A stretch of DNA of 64,000 nucleotides from Casuarius casuarius (lineage: Eukaryota > Chordata > Aves > Casuariiformes > Casuariidae): assembly GCA_003342895.1 (NCBI GenBank), contig PTFA01000038.1, positions 744,001 through 808,000 of the forward strand, written 5' to 3'. The notes below the pieces were generated by a model. The model did no database searches. It had not been told where the DNA came from and saw only the letters and a list, made by a program, of their open reading frames with translations. The position numbers and the translations under genes were made by a program. Positions 21,311 to 32,510 of this stretch are shown in pieces; position 1 is the first letter of the stretch, and each line of letters opens with the position of its first letter.

Positions 21311-24300
21311 TCTTTGTGGTCTGGATGTTCCTGACCAACAAAACCTTAATTTGGCTTCTTGCCTGAGGCGGCTAAGAAGACAGAAAGGTTTGAGTCATGC
21401 CTCTAAAGGAGACTTACCACAGTGTCACGGAGGAGGAGCTTTACTCGCCTAAGCATAGGGCAGAACAGGGTGCCACCACCACTGAAGGGAACCGCAGGAC
21501 ATGGACCCCGTGGGGAAACAGCAGGATGAGAGCTCTCCCCTGTGCAGGAGTCTGTATATGCCACGTCCCAAGGCAATTATCTTAGGAGTTCGTTGTACAC
21601 TTCTGGACTTTAGCTTTTATTTTATTTTTATTAGGACTATTAAAAAGGCAGGTGCTTTTGTTCTCCTCTATCCAGCTGGATAAAATTCAAAGGCAACCTA
21701 ATAAACTCCCCTGTATACTCTATGATGGCTTTGCTTTGCTTAAAATTGGCACCGGTTTAAAGTTCAATATCTCAGACTCTGCTCCAGTTTCGTCCCTGAG
21801 ATGACTGCAAAAATGGAGCACAAGAGCTTTGAGGAGTTACGGGCTAGAGCACAAACTGGGCTGTATGATTCTCATTAGTGCGAACGAGCGTCAAACGGCT
21901 GACATCCTGCTTAGGAAAATGACTGTACCTCTAAGTATTCCTCCCAAATTGATGTACTAGGACAAGGGGCTCTGCAGCCCTGCCTTTCCCAGCATCACAA
22001 AGGGACTTTGCTGTCCCTGAGTTTTCCTTCTTTTGGTTTGTTTTAGTTGCATTTGATAACATCCCTGGGTACAATTTGGCGCCTGCATTCCCAGGTCCCT
22101 CAGTCACATCAGAAATCTGTTTTTTTTTCTTTTATAAGACCCCAGTTCCTGGAACTGTAAACCATGTGCCCAACCTCCCCTTGGTTTTTAAGCTGATTTT
22201 ATGAGCCTCCCATCAGTGCAAGGCACAGACTGAAGTGAGAAAACACTACACAGTCCAAGCAGCCAGAGAAAGCACCCCATGTAGGCTAGCCAGCCAGGAA
22301 AATACCCCACATTTCTTTTTTTAAAAATCTCGATGGAATTGTGTTTTTGCCAGTTAATCTGGAGATGTCGTGGGGCCCAATTTACAATTTTTTACAATTT
22401 ACAGTTTTGGGGTGGTTCAAAGGTCCTAGAGGAAGGAAGCAAGCAGAGGTCTGTGAATCAGTTTCTAATGAAGTTGGGGAGTTAGCAGAAGCTCACTTAA
22501 ATTAAAAGCCAGGCAGCTTGGTGGGGAGGGGGAACGTCATGAAAAATGGCCTTAGTAGAACTCATAGAGGAGGGTCAGCAGCACCTTTGCCCCTGCTCCC
22601 TGTGGTGGCAATGCTCTGCTGCCCGCAGCATCTCCGCCAATTGCTATCATCCTTGTCCCTGCCCTTACTGGCAGCCACGGGGATGCCCCACGGAGCAAGG
22701 TCATTGGGAAGTCAATGGCTTCAGCTTGGTTAACGCTTCTCCCATTGCAGCTTGAGGTCTCAAGGAAATAAGTGGAAGAGAAAAGGAAGGATGTAAATTT
22801 TCCCTTGTGGCCCCACTCTGGTCGCCTTGCTGTTCATGTGGTCCCACTGCCTGGGCTCCCTGTTGCATACCTTCATGGTCTGCAGAAGTGAATTGTTTGT
22901 TAGTTGAGGTCAACTGACTTAATTTTATTGCTTCGCTTTAGCAAAAATAAAGGAATTGCTAAAGACACCTAGATACAGAGGTGAAAGCTCTCGCCCCCTT
23001 TTGTGGTCGGCAGCTGCAGCAGAAATTCCCCCTTACGCTGCTGCCCATGCAGCAGCTAGCGTCAGCCCTTATCTCGCTCTCAGGGTGAGGGGTGATTCAC
23101 GGTCTCCATTACAGCTCCGTCACAACCAGATCTCCAGAGAAAACCTGCTGAGCTCTGCAGGTTTGGCATGGTTTGTGTTCACAGTTCATCTCCGCTGACG
23201 GTTGCTTACATTAGTTTTAACTGGCAACCGTAGCTCATGCTGGAGTCCGGAGAAATGAGGCCATTTCACCATTCAAAGCAGTGTGGTAAATGTGGGGATG
23301 GTTTTGTTCCCTTTGTAGCCAGCAAGCAAGAGGCAATAAATAACATCTCCTTCCAGGGAAAAGGCAGATGTTATTTGTAACTGGGGAATCCAGGCTCAGT
23401 GGTGAGTAGAAGGGCTGACTTTTGAGGAGAGCTTGGAGAGATGAATAATAACGTATATATCTTATATAACCTAGCTAAATGGCAACCATGAGAGGCACAA
23501 CTTGAATCCGTACATCTTTCAAGAGCATATCCTAAGATGAAGAATTTTTAATGCCAGGCCAAAGCGACAGCAGTCAAGAATCTGATGTTTTTTCAATCTG
23601 TCTTAATAAGAAAAATAAAGTCCATGTAGATATCCTGGAAGTGATAAACGCCAAGTAAGGAAATGCCTTAAGAGTCTGAACACAGACAAAGCAGCCAGAA
23701 TGGAAATAATAAGTTTGTCTTTGTGGTGAGTGGCAAGGGATGGCTTATCACAGTGTTTTAATCATTCATATTGACGTAGCACCACAGAAACAATCAAAGA
23801 CCAGGACGCAGAGTACCAGGCTCTATATATAGTGCAAGATGTTCCCTGCACTAAAAACGTGCAGTCTGAGGTATCAGGTGAAAGGCAGGCGATGGATACA
23901 AGCGGACACCAGGGCCCTACGAGGGAGACGCACGCTTGTCACCGCTGCACGGAGGGGGCTTCTCTGTCAAGCCATGGACAAGGCTGGGGGCGGCATCGTG
24001 GCCGTAAGGAAGTTATAGAGGATAAAAAGGATTTGTCTGGGATGATCTCCTGACTGTGAGAGGCAGCAAGAAAGAGAGCAGAAAGATATTTTTACAGGTA
24101 TCTAATAATTGAATGATGAAGGCAAGGATGATAAATGGGACGGGTGAGAAGGCTGGGATCGGACTGGGAGGGCAGTTAGGGACAGGTAGGGCTGGAGGAG
24201 GGGTTAAAAGGCAAAGGGAGCAGAGGATCAAGCCAAGATTGCTCTGCTCTCGGGTGTCTCATCTACAACAGGGGTGACTGATCTGAAATGGAGGCCGTCC

Positions 24301-24460
24301 TGTAACAGAGTGGCTTCCACACATCTGTTGCAATGACATTACTGTGCTGAACCTTCTCCTTCTAGCGCTCTTCTCGCAGATCTCAGTGAATGCCACGGGG
24401 TGAGCTCACACCCATTCAGGCTGGCAGTGAAGGACTGCTGCAGTCCCAGCTCTGGGGGTG
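21311..24460. other. Unique DNA, nothing recognised
   Basis: There is a short repeated ACAATTT phrase at about 22382-22402 and a TATATATAG patch near 23824. No gene, RNA or named repeat is seen. No ambiguous base occurs in this stretch, which continues the N-free run from 5550. Confidence 0.4.
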
Positions 24461-25429
24461 CCCAGGCANGGCCTTCTGCAGTCCCGTCCTTCCAAATCCA
24501 GGAAAATCTGGGGAGCTTAGGATAGACTAAGAAAGCAAGCAAGCCAGGAGGAATTTAAAGGCAGCAGTGAGGGAACAGCTGGAGAGGCACCCAGCTGCAT
24601 CAGAGAAAAGTGCTGGTAGGAAAGAGGGAGCAGCGAAGCCATTTAGGAGCTCACAACTCTAAAGAGAGAGGAAGAGAAAAGTAAAGGGAATCTGGCATCA
24701 GTGATGAATCCCAAGGTGCAGAGGTCTGAAGAAAGAGTTGGTATCTTCTGCAATACCAGCAAGTGGCACGTTATGTGTGCATCCCCCTGGATGGAAGCAG
24801 AGCTAACCTGTTTCACCAGCTCCTTTCCCTCCTCCTTGCTTCTTTCATTAGCTGACGATTTGCTTCACTAGGGTTGGGAGAAAGCTTGGTGCACAGATGT
24901 GCTCTCTCTCCATCTGCGCACAAGTCCCACTGTGCTAAATGACACAAGCAGGATTTCTTGCATCCTGCTGACCCCAAAATTCCTCCCCAAGGAGTCTTTC
25001 TTGGGCTACTGTTCCCTGGGAGATGTGCATGAGCAGCCTCTGCAGCTGTAAATTGATCTTGCATGGATTTGCTAGTGACAGAGACAAGGGAAAATGTCCT
25101 CAGGGTGTTAGAGCCCCACATGGTGCATGGACACTGACCTGCTTCAGGAGCAGGTTATATCCTCCCTTCGCATTATTCACACTGCCTGGGAGAAGGAGAG
25201 GACACAGCCCTGTNGGGATATTACTAGGATCATCTTCTGATTCTGCCACCAGCTGTTCTCTGTGTCCCACAGGCTTTCCCAGGCTCCTGTATCCGTGACT
25301 TTGCTGAGCAATATGCTCCTTTGACAAAAATCAAGTCCCATTTTGGTTGCCGCAGTAAGAGAGTAGTTTCATCCTTAGACACGTATGCCTCTATCCCTTG
25401 TTCAGCTAGCATTGCTGCCAGAGGGCACA
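24461..25429. other. Unique DNA with two ambiguous bases
   Basis: Single N bases at 24469 and 25214. No exon or repeat is recognised. Confidence 0.4.
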
Positions 25430-25590
25430 GGCCAAGGAGTCAGGGTAAAAGAATCCCATTTCCAGCTGTGCTGCCAACTTGTTACATGTCCTTGGTATAT
25501 TCACGTAAATTTTCTGCCTCATTTTCCCCATATATAATGGGGAATAAGGANACTGCCTCACCTGGGGCTCCTCAGAGACAGGCCTTACAC
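25430..25590 (+). mobile_element. MIR-like SINE remnant
   Basis: GGAGTCAGGG (25437) opens the match. CAGCTGTGCTGCCAACTTGT, ATGTCCTTGG, then TTTTCTGCCTCATTTTCCCC and ATATAATGGGGAATAAGGA follow. These are the successive landmarks of a MIR-type SINE on the plus strand (tRNA-like head end, 'tgaccttgggcaag', 'cctcagtttcccc', 'taaaatggggata'). It is the best-preserved internal MIR-like copy in the window. A single N is at 25551. Confidence 0.82.
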
Positions 25591-25796
25591 TATAAAACGT
25601 GCTATATGGGGCAGTGCAAGCAGAAATCCTTCTGTCCACAAACAGTGAGCACTTGCTTGAAGAAGGCAAAAGCATTAAGAAGCAAGTATGAAACAGAGAG
25701 AAATCTAATATAAGCAAATTTTTAAGACAAGTATTTGACTTCTGGAAGTTGGCAGAGACTGTTTAATCACAAACTGAACATGTCCTCTATCCCATG

Positions 25797-25852
25797 CTAG
25801 TCAAAAAATCTGAAAAAGGTCTAGTCAAAAAATCTGAAAAAGGTCTAATCAA
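25797..25852. repeat. 24-bp tandem duplication
   Basis: CTAGTCAAAAAATCTGAAAA plus AGGT (25797-25820) is repeated exactly at 25821-25844. A third start (CTAATCAAA) follows at 25845. The identical copies imply a recent duplication. Confidence 0.93.
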
Positions 25853-25984
25853 ACACTCATGAGCACTTTTTTCTTACTGTAACAATGGAATTAAATTAAA
25901 AATGGAATGTCAGAGAATCAACTAGCTCGGTGGGACCTTTGCCACTGATTTAAACCCTACTCTGCCTAGCAGAGCATTTGAGGA

Positions 25985-26130
25985 CATGTTTAAGTCCCAG
26001 CTGAAGTCTCTGGAGTATCAGCTACCGGGTGTCACTGGGACACTGGGGTGGATTTGACCCCACGTTTAAGGGCTGCACTCCCAGGGATGGACTTAAGCAC
26101 ATGTTTAATATTAAGCATGTGACAAACATC
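25985..26130 (+). repeat. Ancient repeat copy A, paired with 26925-27005
   Basis: TTTAAGTCCCAGCTGAAGTC and the following roughly 75 bp match 26929-27000 in the same orientation. The sharing includes TATCAG and TGGGACACTG. Just downstream, GACTTAAGCACATGTTTAAT and AAGCATGTGA (26090-26121) resemble an ancient amniote interspersed repeat with 'ttaagcacatgcttaa' phrases. The two copies are more likely two insertions, or an old local duplication, than a coding repeat. Confidence 0.55.
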
Positions 26131-26920
26131 TTGCTAATTCAGGGCTTTTCTGAGAAGGTGATGGTGTTATTGTTTCCCCTTGGAGCCTGTCCCTATGTAT
26201 GTGAACAGACACAGCATAACAGCCTGGAAGAGCAGATCATTTTGCAATACTCTCCCAGACAGTAAATTCAAGTCAAATTTATTTGTTTTGACTATTTTGG
26301 CACATGTGAATGCAAAATTCTTCCCTGTTCCTATTTTCCTCTGCTTTCCATTTAGAACGACACAAACATCAAATTGCTTGTGGACTCAGCTCTCCAGTCT
26401 TGGGGTAAAATAAGTCTGTAAGTGGGCAAAGATATTTGCAATAGTCCAGGGAAGATCCAGGCCCAGCATGTCCTAATACACCTGGAACTGCACTGCTTCT
26501 GAAGCCAGCATGGATCTGAAAGAGTTCAGTTATCCCAGTGGTTCCCAGGTATCCTGATGCACCAGCCCCAGTATAACAGGGGCTGATGGTAGAGGGTCTT
26601 NTGTTCACTCTGCTGTTGGAATATCTCTCCTAGGTCCATCAGTGGCTCATCCCCATCAGAGAGGAACTCCAGCTGCCAAGGAGGAGAGAAATAGGATTAA
26701 TAACTTGGACACAGCCTCGTGAGCACAGGACCAGCTGCATGGCCATGCCAGAGATCACCAGGATCCTACAGCAGAACAGACAATCCATGGGGCACAAGGC
26801 AAGAGCTGCAAACAGCCTGCAGAGACAGCTCCCGAGGATGATGTTACCGATCCCCAGAAGGATGTTCTAGGCCATCCTCTTGTCCTGGGGTGATTTCAAG
26901 CCACCCTCATCTGTGTGGAG
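26131..26920. other. Unique DNA between the two related copies
   Basis: No exon or named repeat is recognised. A single N is at 26601. Confidence 0.35.
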
Positions 26921-26924
26921 AAGG

Positions 26925-27005
26925 TGTGCTTAAGTCCCAGCTGAAGACGTTGGAATATCAGATACATGGTGGCTCTGGGACACTGCGGGGGATACCATCG
27001 TGCAT
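26925..27005 (+). repeat. Ancient repeat copy B, paired with 25985-26130
   Basis: CTTAAGTCCCAGCTGAAGAC at 26929-26948 aligns with copy A about 940 bp upstream. The shared downstream landmarks are GGAATATCAG and CTCTGGGACACTGCGGGGGA. Similarity is about 75-80% by eye over 75 bp. Confidence 0.6.
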
Positions 27006-28640
27006 TAAGGAGCAGAATGGATCTCCCAAGCTTTCNGCCTGCCCAGCCTGATGCCGTTCCACCCACGACTGGTCCTGCTGCCTCTCCGTCCCAAAGTCCA
27101 GGCTGAGAAACCTTCACCACTGCATGTTCCTTGAGGGATACTCGAAGCCTGAAACAACCTGCTTGACAGGGAATGTCATAATTAACATTGCCTGNATGCT
27201 GCAGAAATGTTAACGCTTCTATTAACACACTTTATTGACTTGCTTTTAACACCACAGGTGGCTTTTCAAGAGCTCAGGCTTGATTTAAATCACATCCAGT
27301 GCTTATTGCTTTAATTATGGAAATGGTCAGAGCAAGGGAGTGTGGTTCAGGAGGAGGACTCTCACAACACGCAGGCGGGAGGCCTAGCTGCATGGCTTTC
27401 TTTTCTGAGTGGGTATGTGGAGATCAGGAACACGACTGGGAGTGCTGCTGCAATGCAGGGGATGCCTCCCAAAGGCCTGGCTCAACCGTTCCCAAAGTTT
27501 CACCATGGGCATGAAGGACACCCACAAGTCAGAGTTTTCAGNGGTGTTAAATAGTGTCCGTGGTGTAGCCTGAGCGAAAAATACAGCGTGGGACTCACTA
27601 ACTTCATCCTCCAGCTCAGAGTCAAGGGCTGTGGCCTGGTTCTGGCCTTGCCGTTGTTGACGAAACCTGGTTCCCATCAGGTTGGAAAGCAGCCGTCCCG
27701 TAAGGCCGTGGCTGCAGCCAGCACGCTCCCCCGGACACAAATAGGAACCTCCTCCGAATCTGTCTGCAGTGAGATAATCGGTCCCAAAGCTTCCATTTCT
27801 CAGCTCCCGACTGTAAACCGCAGCCAGGAGGAAACAAGTTCTTCGCTGTGTCAACCCTCCCTCTTGTTACCTCTCATCTAAATATAGCACTTAATATTGC
27901 AGTGAAGCCAGTTCAGAGCAGAGGAGCAAAGAAGACAGAAATTTTTTCTCGTCTCTCCCTCCCATCCTCTTCCTTCAAAAGGACAAGAAAAAGGGGTGCA
28001 GTTTCAGTCTACAACTTAAAACTTGCTGTAATCAAGGAAGCTGGACTAGACCTTCCTTGCCTTTTCGCNGGCAAGATTCAGCTTTCCTGCAGGGTCTCTT
28101 TGCTGCCTGGGGCTGGGGGTTGGAAGATGCCCTCAGAGTAGAGGGAAACTCCAAAATCCGCACTGCCGAGGAAGGGAGCAGGGTCTTGGCACTTAGAGTC
28201 GTGCCTGGGCTCAGTCCTAGCAGCCTCCGCTGCCGCGGCAAGGACAGAAGATGTAACACCCCTACGTGACCATCGTTTCCTCCAACCCCATCACAGCCGT
28301 GCAAGAGGATGAGATTTTCATGCCCTTCTGTGCTGATGAGGTTGAATCCAGCCCTTATTTTCTACCGTACGGCTGTTGACAGTCACCCTTTCTGTGTTTG
28401 TTGAGTGTTGCATCTCCCACCGCCTGCTCAANAGGCTGTTCACAGCCTGCCCCCTGCTCCCCCCAGCCCCTTCCCCTCCGTCCTCCCTCCCCTTCACTGC
28501 TCCACTGGTGCCGGCCTTTGAGTGAAAGCCTTTCTGCCCTGTTTTTATCTGCATACCATTCATCGCACTAAGCCCTTGTGCTGTCATGCAAAACTGTGAG
28601 GAATGAACCGAGGGATAAAGCAGCCAGAGCCGACGCACGG
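27006..28640. other. Unique DNA, overlapping frames not accepted as genes
   Basis: Frames of up to 156 codons (27384-27854, minus) overlap plus-strand frames and show no domain. Single N bases occur at 27035, 27195, 27542, 28070 and 28431. Confidence 0.35.
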
Positions 28641-28647
28641 AGGCTGC

Positions 28648-28671
28648 ACCCCCCCCCCCCCCNCCCCCNNN
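28648..28671. repeat. Poly-C tract with unresolved bases
   Basis: A C homopolymer of about 20 bases (one internal N at 28663) ends in NNN (28669-28671) before normal sequence resumes. The true length is uncertain. It is a technical weak point and not a gene feature. Confidence 0.93.
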
Positions 28672-30990
28672 TATATTTCGGTGCCATAAATTACGTCCTT
28701 CAGGAATGGGTTAAGTAGGTCATTAAAAAGTGAAAACACTGGGAAAATGTTCAAAAAGCAGCACCCCTTCCCTTCTCTTCCCTTCCCTCACTGGAAGGGA
28801 CCTAAATCACAGCCACGCTACCTGTGTGCTGAGATGATGTTATTGACGCCAGGCATTTTTGGCATCGCCCCTCCTATGGCTGTAACTTTTTATTGCCCTG
28901 GCTGAGCTGACACCCTGCCAGAAAAGTTTGTTAGCAGAGATAAACTGAGTTACCCGGGTGCGGGGATGTGGGGCGGGTGGCTGGTCGGTGAGAGGGAANG
29001 GCAGGGGCTGCGTGGCTGCTGGTGTCCTACTGCTTCGAGTCAGAAAACACGTGTGCAGTGCTGGGACCGTTACTGTAGGAGCTGCCAAGCTGAGGGGCTG
29101 GTTGACTCAAGAAAGTACCATCCTCTGAGCATAAACGAGGGAGGAAAAGGTGATGAGCACATCCTCAGAGCGAACACAAGCAAGGACCAGNAAAGACTAG
29201 TCCGTAGGTAAGGCCTGGTACTTTCCAGTGAGTTAGGGCTTATAAATCATTTTGACAAAATAATTAAAGCATATATGCACTATGATTTATAATACTGCCT
29301 CTCGCCTGTAGTATCCTAGATCATAGTGCCTCTGGACACACTGATGCATAAAAACAAGGGAAAAAACAGTCCAAGATACAGCTGAAAAGCCATAGTCTTG
29401 CCTACGTAAGGCTAAGCCCTGAATCCAACATGACTCCAGTCCAACAGTGCTACCCTGAACTGACACTACTGTAGTTTGAGGGACTTTGTTACAGGGAGAT
29501 CTGNTGAGATCAGAGTCTCTATCACATGAGCCAAGGAATGGGATTTGCTTTTCTGAGCGCATCCTCCTGCTACTTGAGAGGATGTCATGGAGGAGACTGA
29601 ATAAAAATTGAAGGCACAAATAGCCACTTTCTTAAAACCATATGGTATTAAGCTAGTGGGACAATTACACAAATGCACTTATGGATTGAGAGCTTATCCT
29701 GACGTACAGCTTTCAGTGGCTGGCAGACATTATTATTAATGTTCACAAGACCAGACCTCATGCTGTGGTGNCCAGCTTAAAGCATCAGAAAGCTGTTTAC
29801 TACTCAGCATTGCTTGATACAGTCATAAAAGGGAAAAATAAAGTAACTTTGCACTAGATTAATCCTTTCTGCGGAAGAGCATTGGCCCTGCAGAGTTACC
29901 AAGTATGTGACCAGGAGACGACCAGGAGAGAAAGAAGAGAATGATCCCTTGCTNATGTGCAGTGTTGATCCACATGGATCTTCATGAGGTTTTATTTTTC
30001 TGCCAGAGCTTTGTGACCTCTCTGAGGGCTAGTCAATTTTGGATTATCATAGGAGACTCTTGTACTGGAGAAGAAAGACATATGTGGAATTCAGGCATAT
30101 TGTCAGGTCTCACCCATGCACTTGTCTCCAACAGAGGCAATCACCAGCGCCATGCAAGTCTGCAGGTTTGTCAGCTCCCTTAGCAAGAGTCAGTTCTCTG
30201 GAGAAAATCTGGACAGACCAACACTTGATCCTGGTCACTGAGATCCCAGCAAAGAGCAAATTCACCCTGATTCAGCAGCTGCCCAGTAANGCTAACAGTG
30301 AGACACCCCTCCTGTGAATAGCCATGCCAAGAACTGGTTTGGTAGCTTTGGCTCCTGGCCTCACACTGTATTGACCCAGTTTGCATTTGTGTAAATTATA
30401 GAAGTCACTTGTGCCAGTGCAATTCAGAGGATTTTTCTAAGAGAAAAAGATGCAGTTTCTCAGCAGCTTCTTCTACGCTCCCTTGGAGGACATGCTACAT
30501 GCACCACGTGATCCTGGTCCCCTGAAGAGCCAGACCAAGGATGGTAGGGAGGCACTGCAGGTCCCATCCGGGCCATGCCCCTGCTCTCTTTTCCAAGGAA
30601 GGCACAAGGGAGCAGGAGCAGAGCGAGAAGGGGCTCAGCCCTCTATGAACTTCAGAGCATGGCCAGGCCATGACCACCATCGGGAAATGCAAGCAAGCCA
30701 GATCAGTAACAGCAAGGCAGGCCAAACAGCTCACTAGATGAGGAACTATTTAGGGAGGAAAATTAGAAGATCTGGCTTTAAATTACTAGACTGAACCAAA
30801 AAATGGCAGAAAGATTGGGTTGGGGATTGCTTTTAAAGTTTTCTCTTTTTTTTTTTCCTTTTTCATCCAGGCTTGATCAGTTCTGTAATATACCATTCAT
30901 TTCCCTCTCCCCCTCCAAATCATCTGCCAGTGAGTGACATTTCAGTGGAGTGGCATCCTAGTGGTATATAAATGAAGCTTTTATGCATTC
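28672..30990. other. Unique DNA with frequent single N bases
   Basis: No gene, RNA or clear repeat is seen. Ambiguous bases occur about every 200-400 bp here (29000, 29191, 29504, 29771, 29954, 30290). Confidence 0.35.
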
Positions 30991-31200
30991 TTGGAAGTGG
31001 TTGTCATCTTTTCAGATTCTTGGAATTCAAGTTTAAGATGCAAAAAAATTTATTTTTTTAAACCTGCAGAACTTTTTTTTTCCTAACAGATGCTCTATGC
31101 AAATGTTGAAATAAGTGTATTAATATCAAGCTCAACCATCTGTTTAAATAATTCCTCAGTCAAAAAAAAAAAAAGGCAGCAAGAGTAACATGGAAAAATA
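30991..31200. promoter_or_regulatory. AT-rich block with perfect POU octamer
   Basis: ATGCAAAT at 31097-31104 is an exact octamer site, followed by TAAGTGTATTAATATC and TGTTTAAATAATTCC. An A13 run closes the block (31162-31174). It may be regulatory, but the evidence is limited to motifs. Confidence 0.22.
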
Positions 31201-32110
31201 AAGCTGAGCAGCAGGTTTCAGTGGGGTAACGTCCTGTTCAGAGTACGTGGACTGATGAACGAGGCCGCTATTGCGTGGAGCAGCCCCATGTTCTGACTGG
31301 TGATATTCCAGCAATGGGCCAAAGTGCTGCACCTTGCAATACTGTCACTGCGAGATCACCCGCGGCTGCATTCGTTTTAATTCCTGCAAGACCAAAATGC
31401 TGCTCAGTTTTCCAGTGTGTAAAGGGCCTGATCCAGCATCCAGGGAAGAGAAAGACAACGAACAGAGCTTGCCATCCTGGCGTCCTGTTGGAGCTGATGG
31501 AGAGACATAGGCACTTTTGGGATGTGAATCATCTGCCTTATTTTAGCCATCTGCTTTGGGATGAGCTGAATCACGCCCTGGGCTCCATCGACTCTGAAGG
31601 CAGCGGGGGCTGTTAGCTCGGGGTAGATGCTGAGGGTGCACTCAGACCTCCAGCCCTTTGTCTTCCCGGTGCCACCAGAGGGTTTGGGCTCAAGCCTTTG
31701 CTTCTCCAGACCCAGAGGAAATTCCAGNAGGGCTGAGGAAAGATTACAGCTGACCTGCAGGGCAAGCATATGGGAATGCTGCAGGATAAGAGAAGGGTTG
31801 CCCAAATATCCTCACCTTGCTGCTGGGTAGGAGGGAGGAGGCCAGAGCCTCCACCACAGAGTAAGGCTGGACTTTATGCAGACCTCCTCTGCTTTAGTGT
31901 CCTGCATTCCCACAGAGGGGTCTGACTCAAGCAGGGCACTGCAGCGATGGCTCCATAACCCATTTACTGCCCGAGCCTGTGGGGTCGTGTCCCCCCCCCC
32001 AAGTCAGCTCCCCACCGGCACCAAGCAGCGCCTGGGAGCGTGTGGACCCGGCCAGCCTGCCTTGCTGCAGCACTGCCCACGCAATCAACGCCAAACAAAC
32101 CTCCAGCAAC
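31201..32110. other. Unique DNA, C10 run at 31991
   Basis: No exon or repeat is recognised. The last N of the second N-rich block is at 31728. Confidence 0.4.
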
Positions 32111-32214
32111 TCGGAGGCTCATTAAAAATAATCAGCAGCCCTTTCACAATCCAGGAAGCAGCGGTTTTGAATGGAGCCTGCTTGAATATAACAAGATTAG
32201 AGGGGAGCAGCTGT

Positions 32215-32510
32215 GTGGAGGCAGCGAGCGGAGCGACACGGCGCTGCCGGTCCCGCGCGAACGCCTCGCGCGCTGCATCCCCGTGGCTGGCGGCTGCTCC
32301 CCGCGGAGGACCTGGCTTCCAGTCCGCTCCAGGGCCTCCCCTTCCCTCTCTATAAGGCAGGGGTAGCCTTAAATGTGTTGATACATCTCAACGGGAGGAG
32401 CTCTAGGAGAGCTGACTATTACCGACGGCGTTGCATTCTCCGACCGCTGCTTTCCCGATTTCCGTGTGCCTCCCCCACATCCCGGGTTTAACGTCAGGCC
32501 CAAGCACTTC
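32215..32510. promoter_or_regulatory. CpG-island-like cluster with TATA-like box
   Basis: I counted about 17 CpG in the roughly 95 bp from 32218, including GCGCGAACGCCTCGCGCGCT, and about nine more between 32420 and 32500. This is far above the CpG-depleted background. TATAAGG lies at 32351-32357 between the two clusters. An AT-rich patch with TTAAAAATAATCAGC precedes the island (32122). Together these fit an unmethylated promoter or orphan CpG island, possibly for an unannotated non-coding transcript. No recognisable first coding exon is seen on either strand. Confidence 0.45.

Noticed and set aside
31070..31110. Acceptor-like CCTAACAG followed by ATG as an exon start
   Set aside because: The open stretch has no usable donor and falls into AT-rich simple sequence.
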